Below, in pieces: positions 25,574 to 34,750 of a stretch of 41,730 nucleotides of DNA. Below the pieces are notes generated by a model. It was given only the letters and a program-made list of their open reading frames with translations. It did no database searches and was not told where the DNA came from. The DNA comes from JBMNOU01 sp050943215 (GTDB taxonomy: Bacteria; Bacillota; Clostridia; Christensenellales; SZUA-584), in NCBI GenBank assembly GCA_050943215.1, contig JBMNOU010000010.1, positions 1 to 41,730 on the forward strand. The letters are read 5' to 3'. Position 1 is the first letter of the stretch. Each line of letters starts with the position of its first letter. The position numbers and the translations under genes are program-made.

Positions 25574-26824
25574 TTATTTAAGACCAATATCGTTTCGGTA
25601 CTGAGCACCCTCAAATTGGATTTTGCGAACCCCGGCATATGCTTTTTCCCGTGCATTTACTATATCTTCCCCAAGCGCTGTTACCCCTAGCACTCTTCCG
25701 CCGTTCGTGACGTACCGCTTATCTTTTATAGCGGTTCCCGCATGAAAAACTACAGCATCGTTTACAGAATCAATGCCGTTTATCTGAATGTTTTTAGAAT
25801 ATTCCCCGGGGTATCCGCCCGATGCCATAACGATACATACCGCACTTCTTTTGTCCCATTCAAGCGTGATTTCGGAAAGACGGCCATCAACTACTGCATT
25901 TATTACAGTCAGTAGATCATTTTTCATACGCGGTAAAACAACCTGAGCCTCGGGATCACCGAACCGCGCGTTATACTCTAAAAGCCTCGGACCATATTTT
26001 GTCAGCATCAACCCGAAGAATATTACACCCTTAAATATAATGCCTTCCTGATTGAGCGCATATAGTGTTCTTTTTATGATTTTCTCTTCAACTTCCGACT
26101 TAATGGCATCTGTATATTTTGGCGAAGGGGAGAACGTTCCCATTCCTCCAGTGTTTGGTCCTTTGTCATCGTCAAATATCCGTTTATGATCCTGTGCGCT
26201 GGCCATAGGCAATATCGTTTTCCCATCGCAAAAAGTGAGTATGGAAACCTCCGGGCCTTCAAGATATTCCTCTATCACAACGCGGTTTCCCGCATTTCCG
26301 AAGACTTTCCTGACCATGATATCTTCAAGCGCCGTTTTTGCCTCTGCCCTTGTTTGGCATATGATAACGCCTTTCCCTAGCGCCAGCCCGTCTGCTTTGA
26401 TAACGGAGGGCAAACTACACGAATCAACATACTTACACGCGCTTTGGTAATCGGAGAATTCTTCATAGGCCGCTGTTGGTATACTGTATTTTTTCATTAT
26501 TCGCTTGGCAAACACCTTGCTTCCTTCCATTTGAGCCGCTGCGGCCGTAGGCCCAAAAGCTTTGATACCCTCACATTGCAATCTGTCAACCATACCCATA
26601 TATAGCGGATCATCGGGTGCCACAATCACAAGATCAAACCATTTATTTTTAGCATAAGCGACCATGCCGTCAATGTCCGTTGCTTTTATGGGCACGCATT
26701 TTGCGATCTTACCAATCCCTCCGTTGCCCGGTGCACAGTGTATTTCTGCAATATCTGCATTCTGTATCAGTTTCCATATAATCGCATGCTCTCTTCCGCC
26801 ACCGCCTACGACAAGTATCTTCAT
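25574..26824 (-). CDS. purD: Phosphoribosylamine-glycine ligase
   Basis: ATP-dependent ligation of glycine to phosphoribosylamine, second step of purine synthesis. 416 residues with the ATP-grasp architecture: N-terminal VVGGGGREHAIIW, the PSVIKADGLALGKGVI nucleotide-binding strand, GPEVSILTFCDG, and the metal-binding NARFGDPEAQVVLPR near the C-terminus. AGGGGGA stands 5 nt before the ATG. It follows purH by 12 bp and is the last gene of the operon. Confidence 0.96.
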   Translation of the reverse strand: MKILVVGGGGREHAIIWKLIQNADIAEIHCAPGNGGIGKIAKCVPIKATDIDGMVAYAKNKWFDLVIVAPDDPLYMGMVDRLQCEGIKAFGPTAAAAQMEGSKVFAKRIMKKYSIPTAAYEEFSDYQSACKYVDSCSLPSVIKADGLALGKGVIICQTRAEAKTALEDIMVRKVFGNAGNRVVIEEYLEGPEVSILTFCDGKTILPMASAQDHKRIFDDDKGPNTGGMGTFSPSPKYTDAIKSEVEEKIIKRTLYALNQEGIIFKGVIFFGLMLTKYGPRLLEYNARFGDPEAQVVLPRMKNDLLTVINAVVDGRLSEITLEWDKRSAVCIVMASGGYPGEYSKNIQINGIDSVNDAVVFHAGTAIKDKRYVTNGGRVLGVTALGEDIVNAREKAYAGVRKIQFEGAQYRNDIGLK

Positions 26825-26836
26825 GTCTATCCCCTT

Positions 26837-28369
26837 CTAATGCTTAAAATGCCGTATACCCGTAAATACCATGGAAATACCGAGTTCGTCGCATGCTTTA
26901 ATCGAATCTTCGTCCCGCACGCTTCCTCCCGGCTGGATAATCGAATTAATACCGTATTTTGCGGCAAGCCTGACGCAGTCGTCGAATGGAAAAAATGCAT
27001 CTGAAGCGAGTGCCGCTCCATTAGCGCCGTCTCCTGCCCTTTGGAGCGCTGCCTCTGCCGCCCAGATTCTTGACACCTGTCCCGGTCCAAGGCCTAAAGA
27101 CTGTTTGTCTTTCGCTACGGCAATCCCGTTCGATTTGATATGCTTGACAAGCTTCCATGCAAATACCATATCATCCATTTCTTTTTCAGTAGGCTTACGC
27201 TTTGTAACTACTTTGAGTTCTCCGTCAAAGAGCTTTGTATCAGGCTGTTGAATAAGCAGTCCGCCAGCCGGTTTTTTGATGTCAACCGCATTTTCATTAA
27301 TCTTTTTGCGGATATCAGATAATAGCAGTATACGAAGGTTCTTTTTGGCTTTCAAAATATCAAGCGCGTCTTTTGAAAACCCAGGCGCGATAACGATTTC
27401 AAGAAATATTTTAGCCATTTCTTCAGCAGTTTTTCTATCGACAGTTGCGTTTAATGCCACAATACCGCCGTATATCGATACAGGATCTGCCGAGTATGCT
27501 TTCATATACGCGTCATAAACATTGTCCGCACTGCCCACGCCGCACGGATTCGCGTGTTTTGACGCAACAACGGTGATCTCATCGAATTCCCGTAGGCAGT
27601 CGAGCGCTCCGTTTGTGTCGTTAATGTTATTGAACGATAGTTCTTTGCCCCATAGTTGTTCTGCTGACGGCAGCGTTCCTTCCGTCTCAAACGGCTCCCG
27701 ATAAAATGCGGCATTCTGGTGTGGGTTTTCACCATATCGCATGTCCTGAACTTTCTCATATGTCAACGTCAGTTTTTCCGGGTATCCTCCTCCGTTCTTT
27801 TTTCTCAAATATCCTGCGATTAGCGCATCATAAGCCGCTGTATGTTCAAACGCTTTGACACAAAGGTCAAATTTTGTTTCTTTCGTAACCCCTCCGTCTT
27901 GTAGCTCACTAAGCACCCGCATATAATCCGACGGATCTACAACCGAGGTCACATCCTGCCAGTTTTTCGCAGCGGCGCGCAGCATCGTTGGCCCGCCGAT
28001 ATCGATATTCTCTATTGCTTCTTCCAGCGCAACACCTTCTTTTGATATGGTCTGCTTGAATGGATATAGGTTGACCGCTACGATATCAATCAAATCTATT
28101 TCCAATTTATTTATCTGATCCATATGCTCTTGCCTTGTGCGCATTGCGAGTATGCCCGCATGTATTTTTGGGTGCAGCGTCTTGACTCGCCCATCGAGGC
28201 ATTCCGGAAACCCTGTGATATCTGATACATTTTTAACGGGGATACCGGCCTGCTCAAGAGTGCGCTGAGTGCCGCCGGTAGATAATAATTCAAACCCCTG
28301 TTCACATAGACCTAACGCAAAATCGATAATTCCTGTCTTATCAAAAACGCTTAAAAACGCTCTTTTCAT
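26837..28369 (-). CDS. purH: Bifunctional AICAR formyltransferase/IMP cyclohydrolase
   Basis: Catalyses the last two steps to IMP. 510 residues: N-terminal IMP cyclohydrolase (about 1-195; LSVFDKTGIIDFA at the start, LSTGGTQRTL, VNLYPF) and C-terminal formyltransferase (about 196-510; RYGENPHQNAAFYR, with the catalytic Lys-His in VASKHANPCGVG, and SDAFFPFDDCV). The frame opens at a TTG at 28375, but the ATG at 28369 is 7 nt after GGAGG and matches the family N-terminus. It is 43 bp downstream of purN. Confidence 0.96.
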   Translation of the reverse strand: MKRAFLSVFDKTGIIDFALGLCEQGFELLSTGGTQRTLEQAGIPVKNVSDITGFPECLDGRVKTLHPKIHAGILAMRTRQEHMDQINKLEIDLIDIVAVNLYPFKQTISKEGVALEEAIENIDIGGPTMLRAAAKNWQDVTSVVDPSDYMRVLSELQDGGVTKETKFDLCVKAFEHTAAYDALIAGYLRKKNGGGYPEKLTLTYEKVQDMRYGENPHQNAAFYREPFETEGTLPSAEQLWGKELSFNNINDTNGALDCLREFDEITVVASKHANPCGVGSADNVYDAYMKAYSADPVSIYGGIVALNATVDRKTAEEMAKIFLEIVIAPGFSKDALDILKAKKNLRILLLSDIRKKINENAVDIKKPAGGLLIQQPDTKLFDGELKVVTKRKPTEKEMDDMVFAWKLVKHIKSNGIAVAKDKQSLGLGPGQVSRIWAAEAALQRAGDGANGAALASDAFFPFDDCVRLAAKYGINSIIQPGGSVRDEDSIKACDELGISMVFTGIRHFKH

Positions 28370-28412
28370 GCACAATCCTCCATAAATATCTGATAGTTGT
28401 TATCATTAAATA

Positions 28413-29048
28413 TTATAACTGCTGCGGCTCATCCAAAATCCTAACTCTTCTTCCGCAAAGCTCAAGTCTGCCCTCGCAGAGAAGCTTGACAGATTCAACC
28501 AATATTTCGTGTTCTACCTTAAGTACTCTGGCAGCGAGCGTTTCGGCCGTATCGTCAGCAAACACGCAAACACTTTTCTGCATAATAATCGGCCCTGTAT
28601 CAGTACCCTCGTCGACAAAGTGTACAGTAGCACCCGAAACCTTTGCACCATAATCCAGAACAGCCTGATGAACTCTAATTCCAAAATATCCTTTTCCGCA
28701 GAAAGAAGGAATCAGTGCAGGGTGTACATTAACGATAGTAAACTTATTGACAACCTCACTTCCAAGGATAGACATATACCCTGCGAGTATGATGGCCTGA
28801 CCGTAAAAACGCTCTATAGAGCCTATAATTGCTGCATCATGGTCTTTCTGTGATGCATAATCGGCCACGCTGATGACCACGCTGGGCACTCCCGCTTTTC
28901 TCGCACGTTCGAGTGCGTAGATACCCGGTTTGCTCGCGATCACACCGACGACCTTTGCTGGTATTCTACCATCACGGCAAGCATCCAGAATAGATTGAAA
29001 ATTTGTACCGCTGCCCGATACCATCACAACAAGTCTTTCTATCCGCAC
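28413..29048 (-). CDS. purN: Phosphoribosylglycinamide formyltransferase
   Basis: Transfers a formyl group from 10-formyltetrahydrofolate to GAR. 211 residues: phosphate-binding VSGSGTNFQSILD (about 10-22), the folate-side IILAGYMSILG, catalytic Asn and His in VNVHPALIPSFCGKG (about 108-122), and Asp in VDEGTDTGPII. Start is a GTG with AGGAG about 7 nt upstream. It overlaps the purM stop by 10 bp, so the two are translationally coupled. Confidence 0.95.
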   Translation of the reverse strand: MRIERLVVMVSGSGTNFQSILDACRDGRIPAKVVGVIASKPGIYALERARKAGVPSVVISVADYASQKDHDAAIIGSIERFYGQAIILAGYMSILGSEVVNKFTIVNVHPALIPSFCGKGYFGIRVHQAVLDYGAKVSGATVHFVDEGTDTGPIIMQKSVCVFADDTAETLAARVLKVEHEILVESVKLLCEGRLELCGRRVRILDEPQQL

Positions 29049-30049
29049 AATGTTACTCCTTCACCTTCAACCACTCTGCCGATCACAAACGATGCTTCCC
29101 CTAAATCTTTTGCGGCAAATGCTACGTCACTTGCGATTTCTTTATCGACCGCAAGCACCATTCCGATGCCCATATTGAATGTATTGTAAGCATCTATTAA
29201 TTTGAGGTTCGCTTCTCCTACAAGAAGATTAAACACCGGTGGCATGTCCCAACTGCCAAGGTCAATCTGCGCACCCAGCCCTTTTGGTAGCATCCTTGGT
29301 ATATTCTCAATAAACCCACCGCCTGTGATATGTGCAACGCCTTTGATTTCGTACATTTCCATAAGCTTAAGAATGGTTTTTACGTATATTCTTGTTGGCG
29401 TCAAAATCTCATCGCCAAGCGTTTTGCGGAACATTTCAATGTACTGTGCCAAAGGCCGCTTTTCCATTTTGACAACCTTGCGTACAAGTGAAAAGCCGTT
29501 GCTGTGTATACCAGATGATTTTAGACCGATAATAACATCTCCTGCTTTGATGTTTTTTCCGTTTACGATCTTGTTTTTTGCCACATTGCCCACACAAAAC
29601 CCGGCGATATCGTATTCTCCCGCTTTATAAAACCCGGGCATCTCAGCTGTTTCTCCGCCTATCAGTGCACATCCTGCCTGCTCGCACCCCTCCGCCACAC
29701 CTTTGACGATTTCGGCTGCGATTGCAGGTTCTAGCTTGCCCATTGCAATATAATCAAGAAAAAACATCGGCTGCGCTCCATGACATACAACATCGTTGGC
29801 GCACATCGCGACACAATCGATGCCGATGGTGTCATGCTTTTGCAAAACAAATGCAGCTTTTAGCTTTGTGCCCACTCCGTCCGTACCGGCCACCAGCACG
29901 CTGTCACCATTGTCATACATGCCTCCAAACGACCCCAGCCCCTCTAGCACATTATTATTAAAAGTTGACGCAGCGTAAGATTTCATCAGGCTGACGGCAC
30001 GATACCCCGCCTCAACGTCTACGCCGGCGTCTTTATATGTATACCCCAT
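29039..30049 (-). CDS. purM: Phosphoribosylformylglycinamidine cyclo-ligase
   Basis: Forms AIR from FGAM with ATP. 336 residues, starting MGYTYKDAGVDVEAGY, with GGMYD, LVAGTDGVGTKLK, the DCVAMCANDVVCHGAQPMFF segment, IGGETAEMPGFY and HITGGGFIENIPRML as family motifs. The open frame extends to 30088, but only the ATG at 30049 has a well-placed AAGGAG and matches the family start. purF ends 10 bp upstream. Confidence 0.96.
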   Translation of the reverse strand: MGYTYKDAGVDVEAGYRAVSLMKSYAASTFNNNVLEGLGSFGGMYDNGDSVLVAGTDGVGTKLKAAFVLQKHDTIGIDCVAMCANDVVCHGAQPMFFLDYIAMGKLEPAIAAEIVKGVAEGCEQAGCALIGGETAEMPGFYKAGEYDIAGFCVGNVAKNKIVNGKNIKAGDVIIGLKSSGIHSNGFSLVRKVVKMEKRPLAQYIEMFRKTLGDEILTPTRIYVKTILKLMEMYEIKGVAHITGGGFIENIPRMLPKGLGAQIDLGSWDMPPVFNLLVGEANLKLIDAYNTFNMGIGMVLAVDKEIASDVAFAAKDLGEASFVIGRVVEGEGVTLCG

Positions 30050-30059
30050 TATTGTCTCC

Positions 30060-31517
30060 TTATTTATCCAAGATGCTATTATTTCCACATTTTAAAAGGT
30101 GTCCGACATTTTCCGCGTATTCCCCATTAAAGCATCCGACACAAAAATTACAGGCGGCTCCTTCAACAGTCTTTAACAAATCCTCTATGCTCAGATAATG
30201 CAGAGAATCCGCTCCGATCAATTTCCTTATGTCTTCTACAGAATTTTTAGCGCCGATCAACTGATCATGCGATGGCGTATCAATTCCAAAAAAACACGGG
30301 GATTTTATCTGCGGCGAGCTGATCTGCATATGAACTTCTTTTGCTCCCGCAAGCTTAATCATTTCAACTATCCTTTTACTCGTCGTTCCTCTGACAATCG
30401 AATCATCAATCAGCAATACGCGCTTGCCTCGAACATTACGCTTTAGAGGAGTTAGCTTTAAGCTGACACCAATCTCTCTTTTCACCTGCGCAGGCTGTAT
30501 AAACGTCCTACCCACATACCTATTTTTCTCCAGCGCTTCCTTATATGGTATTCCTGACTGCGCGGCATACCCCATGGCAGCAGGTGTTGCCGAATCAGGA
30601 ACACCCGCCACCATATCTGCCTCAATAGGATTTGTTAATGCCAGCCGTGCGCCCGCATGTTCGCGTGCCTTATGAACTGAAATTCCATCTATATCCGAAT
30701 CCGGACGCGCGAAATATACAAATTCAAAAATGCAAAGCGCCGTATCCGGTGCCCTTGGCCCCTGATAAGATTTCAGCCCAGATTTGCTAACGGCGATAAT
30801 CTCCCCCGGACGCAAATCTCTGATAAACTCCGCGCCAATCGTATCAAACGCGCAAGATTCCGAAGCAAACACGAAATTATTATCGATCTTTCCAAGTGCA
30901 ATCGGCCGAATGCCTCTCGGATCCCTAACGGCTATGACCATATCCGGGGTCATAATGACAAGCGCATAGCTGCCTTTAAGAAGGCTCATTGTTTTCTTTA
31001 TTGCCTCGATAATACAACCGTCGCTGTGTTTGGCAATCAGGCTAGCGATAACCTCTGTATCAATCGACGTCTGAAAAATCGAGCCATCGTTTTCAAGCCC
31101 TTCCCGAAGTTCTTTCGCATTTATCAAGTTGCCGTTGTGCGCCAGTGCAAGGTTGCCTTTTTTCGAGCTAATCACAAGAGGCTGTGCGTTTGTGAGTTGG
31201 TTGTCTCCTGTTGTCGAATAACGCACGTGTCCAATTGCGGCATGCGCTCCGTTTAACTTTTCAAGCCCGTTCTTAAAAACTTCGGATATAAGACCCATAT
31301 CTTTTTGGTAGTCGATCTTGCCTTCTTTCGCAACGGCAATACCACCGCTTTCCTGCCCTCTATGCTGCAGCGCAAAAAGACCATAATACGTAGCTTCTGC
31401 GGGCTCAATAATATTTTCTGTACAATATATGCCAAATACACCGCATTCTTCATGCATGCAGTCGTCAAACGGCTTTAATCTTTGATAAAGCTGAGGTAGT
31501 TTAATTTTAAGTGGCAT
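30060..31517 (-). CDS. purF: Amidophosphoribosyltransferase (iron-sulfur type)
   Basis: Commits PRPP to purine synthesis. 485 residues: an Ntn-type glutaminase with Cys 25 in EECGVFGIY as nucleophile, after a propeptide of about 24 residues that would be removed; HRGQESGG and HNGNL motifs; then a phosphoribosyltransferase domain with RVLLIDDSIVRGTT (PRPP loop). Cys residues in TALCIFEF, SPCFFGID and CNFCVGCFNGEY are placed as in the oxygen-sensitive [4Fe-4S] PurF of Bacillus. The ATG at 31517 follows GGGTGAG; a GTG at 31526 is the alternative. The purC stop is 1 bp upstream. Confidence 0.95.
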   Translation of the reverse strand: MPLKIKLPQLYQRLKPFDDCMHEECGVFGIYCTENIIEPAEATYYGLFALQHRGQESGGIAVAKEGKIDYQKDMGLISEVFKNGLEKLNGAHAAIGHVRYSTTGDNQLTNAQPLVISSKKGNLALAHNGNLINAKELREGLENDGSIFQTSIDTEVIASLIAKHSDGCIIEAIKKTMSLLKGSYALVIMTPDMVIAVRDPRGIRPIALGKIDNNFVFASESCAFDTIGAEFIRDLRPGEIIAVSKSGLKSYQGPRAPDTALCIFEFVYFARPDSDIDGISVHKAREHAGARLALTNPIEADMVAGVPDSATPAAMGYAAQSGIPYKEALEKNRYVGRTFIQPAQVKREIGVSLKLTPLKRNVRGKRVLLIDDSIVRGTTSKRIVEMIKLAGAKEVHMQISSPQIKSPCFFGIDTPSHDQLIGAKNSVEDIRKLIGADSLHYLSIEDLLKTVEGAACNFCVGCFNGEYAENVGHLLKCGNNSILDK

Positions 31518-31518
31518 G

Positions 31519-32226
31519 TCACTCACCCATCAATCTTTGGATAATCTCTCTGTATGCATCTTCAACGTCACCTAAGTCTCTGCGGAACCTATCTTTATCG
31601 AGTTTTTTGCCCGTTTTGATATCCCAAAATCTGCAGGTGTCAGGAGAAATCTCATCTGCCAATATAATTTCCTCTTTAAATCGCCCAAACTCAAGTTTCA
31701 AATCGATCAGCTCAATGCCGAATTGCCGCAGATACCGAGACAGTATTTCGTTGGTCTTAAACGAATAGGCTTTGATCTTTTCCATTTCAGCATCAGTTGC
31801 CAGCCCCAGCGCTCGAACGTAATAGGAATTGATAAGAGGATCGCCTAATTCGTCATTTTTATAACTATATTCAAGAATTGTGCATCTTAGCTCGGTCCCT
31901 TCCTCTACGCCCATCCTCTTTGAAAAATTGCCCGCTGCTTTATTCCTGACAATTACCTCAACCGGCACAATTTCAACCCTTTTAACAACGGTCTCCCTAT
32001 CCGAAAGCTGCTTAACAAAATGCGTCGAAATGCCTTCTGTTTCTAGCAACCTAAAAAAATGGTTCGATACCTTGTTGTTGACAATCCCTTTACCGACGAT
32101 CGTTCCCCTTTTTTGCCCATTGAAAGCTGTGGCATCGTCTTTATATGAGACGATAACATAATCGGGATTATCAGTCGCGTAAACTTTTTTCGCTTTACCC
32201 TCATAAATCTGTTCACATTTTTTCAT
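31519..32226 (-). CDS. purC: SAICAR synthetase
   Basis: Joins aspartate to CAIR with ATP. 235 residues, normal length: YEGKAKKVYATD at the start, VSYKDDATAFNGQKRGTI, VEVIVRNKAAGNFSKRMG, and LADEISPDTCRFWD near the C-terminus, all family motifs. AGGGAG stands about 12 nt before the ATG. It lies between purE (6 bp upstream) and purF (adjacent). Confidence 0.96.
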   Translation of the reverse strand: MKKCEQIYEGKAKKVYATDNPDYVIVSYKDDATAFNGQKRGTIVGKGIVNNKVSNHFFRLLETEGISTHFVKQLSDRETVVKRVEIVPVEVIVRNKAAGNFSKRMGVEEGTELRCTILEYSYKNDELGDPLINSYYVRALGLATDAEMEKIKAYSFKTNEILSRYLRQFGIELIDLKLEFGRFKEEIILADEISPDTCRFWDIKTGKKLDKDRFRRDLGDVEDAYREIIQRLMGE

Positions 32227-32232
32227 AAAAAT

Positions 32233-32718
32233 TTATATCTCCCTTTGAAGATTTTTATCCACTTCCATGATTTTTTGTGCCATGTTATTCTTATATTCCG
32301 CTAATTTATGTTTTAAACTATCGTATTTTAACGATAAAATCTGGATCGCAAGCAACGCTGCATTTTCTGCGCCGTTAATTGCGACTGTTGCAACAGGAAC
32401 GCCAGGCGGCATCTGTACGGTTGACAGCAGCGAATCAAGCCCATCTAATGTTGACGACATAACGGGCAGGCCAATGACTGGCAGCAATGTATATGCCGCT
32501 ATCACGCCCGCAAGATGCGCGGCTTTTCCGGCAGCAGCAATAATTACTTCTATTCCTTTATCCTGTGCCGAAACCGCATATACCTCAACCTCAGATGGTG
32601 TTCTGTGAGCGCTTAATACGTGCGCATCAACGGTTACTTCGAATGATTTTAGCGTTGATATTGTTTTTTCCAAAACGGGCAGATCGGATATAGAGCCCAT
32701 AATCACTGCAACTTTCAT
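32233..32718 (-). CDS. purE: N5-carboxyaminoimidazole ribonucleotide mutase (class I PurE)
   Basis: Rearranges N5-CAIR to CAIR. 161 residues: VAVIMGSISDLPVLEK (with the first phosphate-binding Ser-x-S/D), VLSAHRTPSEV with the His and Arg of the active site, AAAGKAAHLAGVIAAYT and MPPGVPVATVAIN. TAAGGAG precedes the ATG. It is the first gene of the seven-gene purine cluster; purK, purB, purL/Q/S and purA are not in the window. Confidence 0.96.
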   Translation of the reverse strand: MKVAVIMGSISDLPVLEKTISTLKSFEVTVDAHVLSAHRTPSEVEVYAVSAQDKGIEVIIAAAGKAAHLAGVIAAYTLLPVIGLPVMSSTLDGLDSLLSTVQMPPGVPVATVAINGAENAALLAIQILSLKYDSLKHKLAEYKNNMAQKIMEVDKNLQREI

Positions 32719-32773
32719 ATACTGCTCCTTAACATATGTAGTGTGAAAAACAACACTTCTCTACAACATATTC

Positions 32774-32802
32774 AGTCTACTTGACATACCGATGCGTGTC
32801 AA
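32774..32802 (-). promoter_or_regulatory. Promoter of the purine operon with overlapping palindrome
   Basis: Minus-strand TTGACA (32802-32797), 17-bp spacer, TAGACT (32779-32774), about 50 bp before purE. The -35 is one arm of an inverted repeat TTGACA-N10-TGTCAA spanning 32781-32802, a possible operator. I saw no purine riboswitch in the short leader. Confidence 0.65.
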
Positions 32803-32833
32803 CGGCAATCACATACCTTTAAACGTTAAATAT

Positions 32834-32866
32834 AAAAAACGTTCGTCTTTTTTGCGAACGCTTTTT
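32834..32866 (-). terminator. Bidirectional intrinsic terminator at the island edge
   Basis: CGTTCG (32840-32845) and CGAACG (32855-32860) pair around a 9-nt loop, with A-rich and T-rich tails on both sides. On the minus strand it is 15 bp after the guaA-like TGA and ends in six T, so it looks like the terminator of a gene that once ended there, upstream of the purE promoter. Confidence 0.8.
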
Positions 32867-32874
32867 ATACGGGC

Positions 32875-32886
32875 TCATTCCCACTC
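32875..32886 (-). other. Candidate attachment site: guaA 3'-end sequence
   Basis: Minus strand GAGTGGGAATGA, encoding Glu-Trp-Glu-stop, is the usual end of GMP synthase (guaA), yet no guaA frame leads into it: the frame has stops within 40 codons. It is followed by a terminator and then the purine operon. The 3' end of guaA is a documented integration site for genomic islands, and the sequence toward 33113 begins a restriction-modification cluster. I infer an att repeat left by integration, with intact guaA expected beyond the right edge. The rest of 32887-33112 holds no gene I can support. Confidence 0.45.
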
Positions 32887-33112
32887 GCCGAGTTAATCTC
32901 GTTTCTAAACTTTTCTGTTTAGATATTTTGATTCCATTTGATAGGATATGATCTCAGTTATCTTTATCCTAACGGGTTGCCGAGCTTTTGCTATCAAAAA
33001 TCTATCAGTTGGTCGCTATCGCGGGTCGCATTCACTGTGTCTCTGCAGGTGGTTTGCGGGTTAAGCGGATATGTTTCAACGATCATCGGCGCAATTGTTC
33101 CAACGCCAATTG

Positions 33113-34015
33113 CTAATTCTCATTATAGCATATATCAACCAGATACTTAATGCTTTCAAAATCTTTTACATTTTTTATCGTCGCTTCCGCTTCTCCAGTC
33201 CCCCAGTGCCCCACATTGCGAACATCGCGCAGAATACCTTTTGATTGCTCTTCGGGGAAATTATCGGGGTTCAACCTCATGTAAAGAAGGATGCTCTTTT
33301 GCCGAACTTCGACACAGACAATATTTTTAATCTTCTTGTAAGCACAATACAGCTTTAGCTGATTTTCAGACACATCATCCCCAAGCGATAAGATGTAATC
33401 ACGAATCTCGTAATATATCTCTCGAAGTTCGCTACTTGTTCCTGCTAATTGCTCCGCAAATGTTTTATCCGCTGTCTTTTTTGTTTGCTGTATATCGCCA
33501 TTGGATTCTGAAATTGGTTTGACATCGGGGGCATTGATCTGCTCAAACAGGATAAGTCCGTCCCCAAACTTTTTGTACTTGATAAGCCTTATATTCTTCT
33601 GCATCTGGTTAACTGCGTGCTCATCAAACTTGGTAAAGTCGCTCGCTATACAGATAACGCATGGGATAGACCAGTCAATTTTGTTTGCAATATCCATGCC
33701 CAGCTTTTCAATGGTCAACAACTTGAACTCGGCCTTATGATCCATCAACCAGTCAAGGTAAAATAGCCCCTGATTAATGACGTTTTCATTTTGGCTGCGC
33801 TTATATTCAAAGATGACCGGACAATAATTTTCATCGATGCCAAGACTATCAATGCGTCCGTTTGGAATAGAAAATTCGGATTGTAAAAAGGTTACACCAA
33901 AGAATGTGCTCATGTTTTTCTCAACAAGCACTTGCAACTCACGCTCTAAATGAAACGCAGTTGGTGATAATTGCACAACCTGTCCGTTTAGAGAGAATAA
34001 ATTGATGTCGCCCAT
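33113..34015 (-). CDS. PD-(D/E)XK nuclease-like protein with C-terminal DUF5655
   Basis: A 300-residue two-part protein. The N-terminal part (about 1-150) has a nuclease-like core with the Asp in GRIDSLGIDE and E-x-K in PVIFEYKRSQN (about 54-75). The C-terminal part (about 190-300) resembles DUF5655: YYEIRDYILSLGDDV, KLYCAYKKIKNIVCVEV, then VRNVGHWGTGEAEATIKN. Such proteins occur next to restriction loci; substrate and role are unknown. TAGGAGG stands 5 nt before the ATG, and the metallohydrolase gene ends 27 bp upstream. It is the last gene of the island before the guaA-like site. Confidence 0.8.
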   Translation of the reverse strand: MGDINLFSLNGQVVQLSPTAFHLERELQVLVEKNMSTFFGVTFLQSEFSIPNGRIDSLGIDENYCPVIFEYKRSQNENVINQGLFYLDWLMDHKAEFKLLTIEKLGMDIANKIDWSIPCVICIASDFTKFDEHAVNQMQKNIRLIKYKKFGDGLILFEQINAPDVKPISESNGDIQQTKKTADKTFAEQLAGTSSELREIYYEIRDYILSLGDDVSENQLKLYCAYKKIKNIVCVEVRQKSILLYMRLNPDNFPEEQSKGILRDVRNVGHWGTGEAEATIKNVKDFESIKYLVDICYNEN

Positions 34016-34042
34016 CTCCGCCTCCTATCGCGTCTTATCACA

Positions 34043-34750
34043 TTATTCCTCCATGTGATCCAACATCTGATCATTCAGGTTAGCTTTCACAGTCCTCCAG
34101 TTGGGATAAAACCTATCCATATACCCCTTGAAAACATCGTTATGGTTTTTCTCCAACAAATGAACAAGTTCATGGATAATCACATATTCAAGGCATTCAG
34201 GTGTCTTTTTCGCCAGTTGTAAATTGAGCCAGATACGCCTTGCTTGTATATTGCATGTACCCCATTTGGTTCTCATGTTTTTTACTTGCCACTCGTTTGC
34301 CTTAACCCCGACAAGCCTCTCACACTTCTCAAATACTGGAGAAACAGCATTCTTCAATACTTCTCTATACCATTCATCCATTACATTTGCGCGCTGTTGC
34401 GGAGTGCTGCCTTTTCGCACCTGCAAGACTATTTTTTGACCGCTTATAGAAACATCATTTCTAACATTACTATATATGACATCCAAACGATACCGTTTTC
34501 CCCATAGAAAATAGCTTTCACCAGTCACATACCTGCGCTCTGTCTGCCTTGGCTGTTCAACAAACTTTTGGCGTTGCTTTTTTATCCAAGCAATACGAGA
34601 TACGGCAAACATACGGATTGCATCTTCTGTCGCAGACATTGGCGCAGTTATCTTGACCTTCCCATCAGGGGGAATAACTCGTATATACATATTTTTTATT
34701 TGCTTCTTTTCAGCGGATATGTCAATCCCGCCAACATTCAGGTTTACCAT
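34043..34750 (-). CDS. YgjP-like (DUF45/M48-type) zinc metallohydrolase
   Basis: About 235 residues. The C-terminal half shows TKWGTCN...IWLNLQL (about 162-179) and the zinc site H-E-L-V-H (about 193-197) with a further His in KNHNDVF, the pattern of YgjP/SprT-like metal-dependent hydrolases. Members commonly sit beside hsdR in type I restriction loci, role unproven. A TTG at 34753 is also in frame, but the ATG at 34750 gives a TGATG junction with the hsdR stop (1-nt overlap), so translation is probably coupled. Confidence 0.85.
   Translation of the reverse strand: MVNLNVGGIDISAEKKQIKNMYIRVIPPDGKVKITAPMSATEDAIRMFAVSRIAWIKKQRQKFVEQPRQTERRYVTGESYFLWGKRYRLDVIYSNVRNDVSISGQKIVLQVRKGSTPQQRANVMDEWYREVLKNAVSPVFEKCERLVGVKANEWQVKNMRTKWGTCNIQARRIWLNLQLAKKTPECLEYVIIHELVHLLEKNHNDVFKGYMDRFYPNWRTVKANLNDQMLDHMEE

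Noticed and set aside
32887..33112. Degenerate guaA coding remnant upstream of the E-W-E-stop
   Set aside because: One frame gives a faint resemblance to the GuaA C-terminus, but it needs stops to be ignored and is too weak; I keep only the 12-bp end as an att-site candidate.
32938..33150. 70-residue plus-strand frame before the DUF5655 gene stop
   Set aside because: It overlaps the antisense of a real gene, lacks a ribosome binding site and matches no family.
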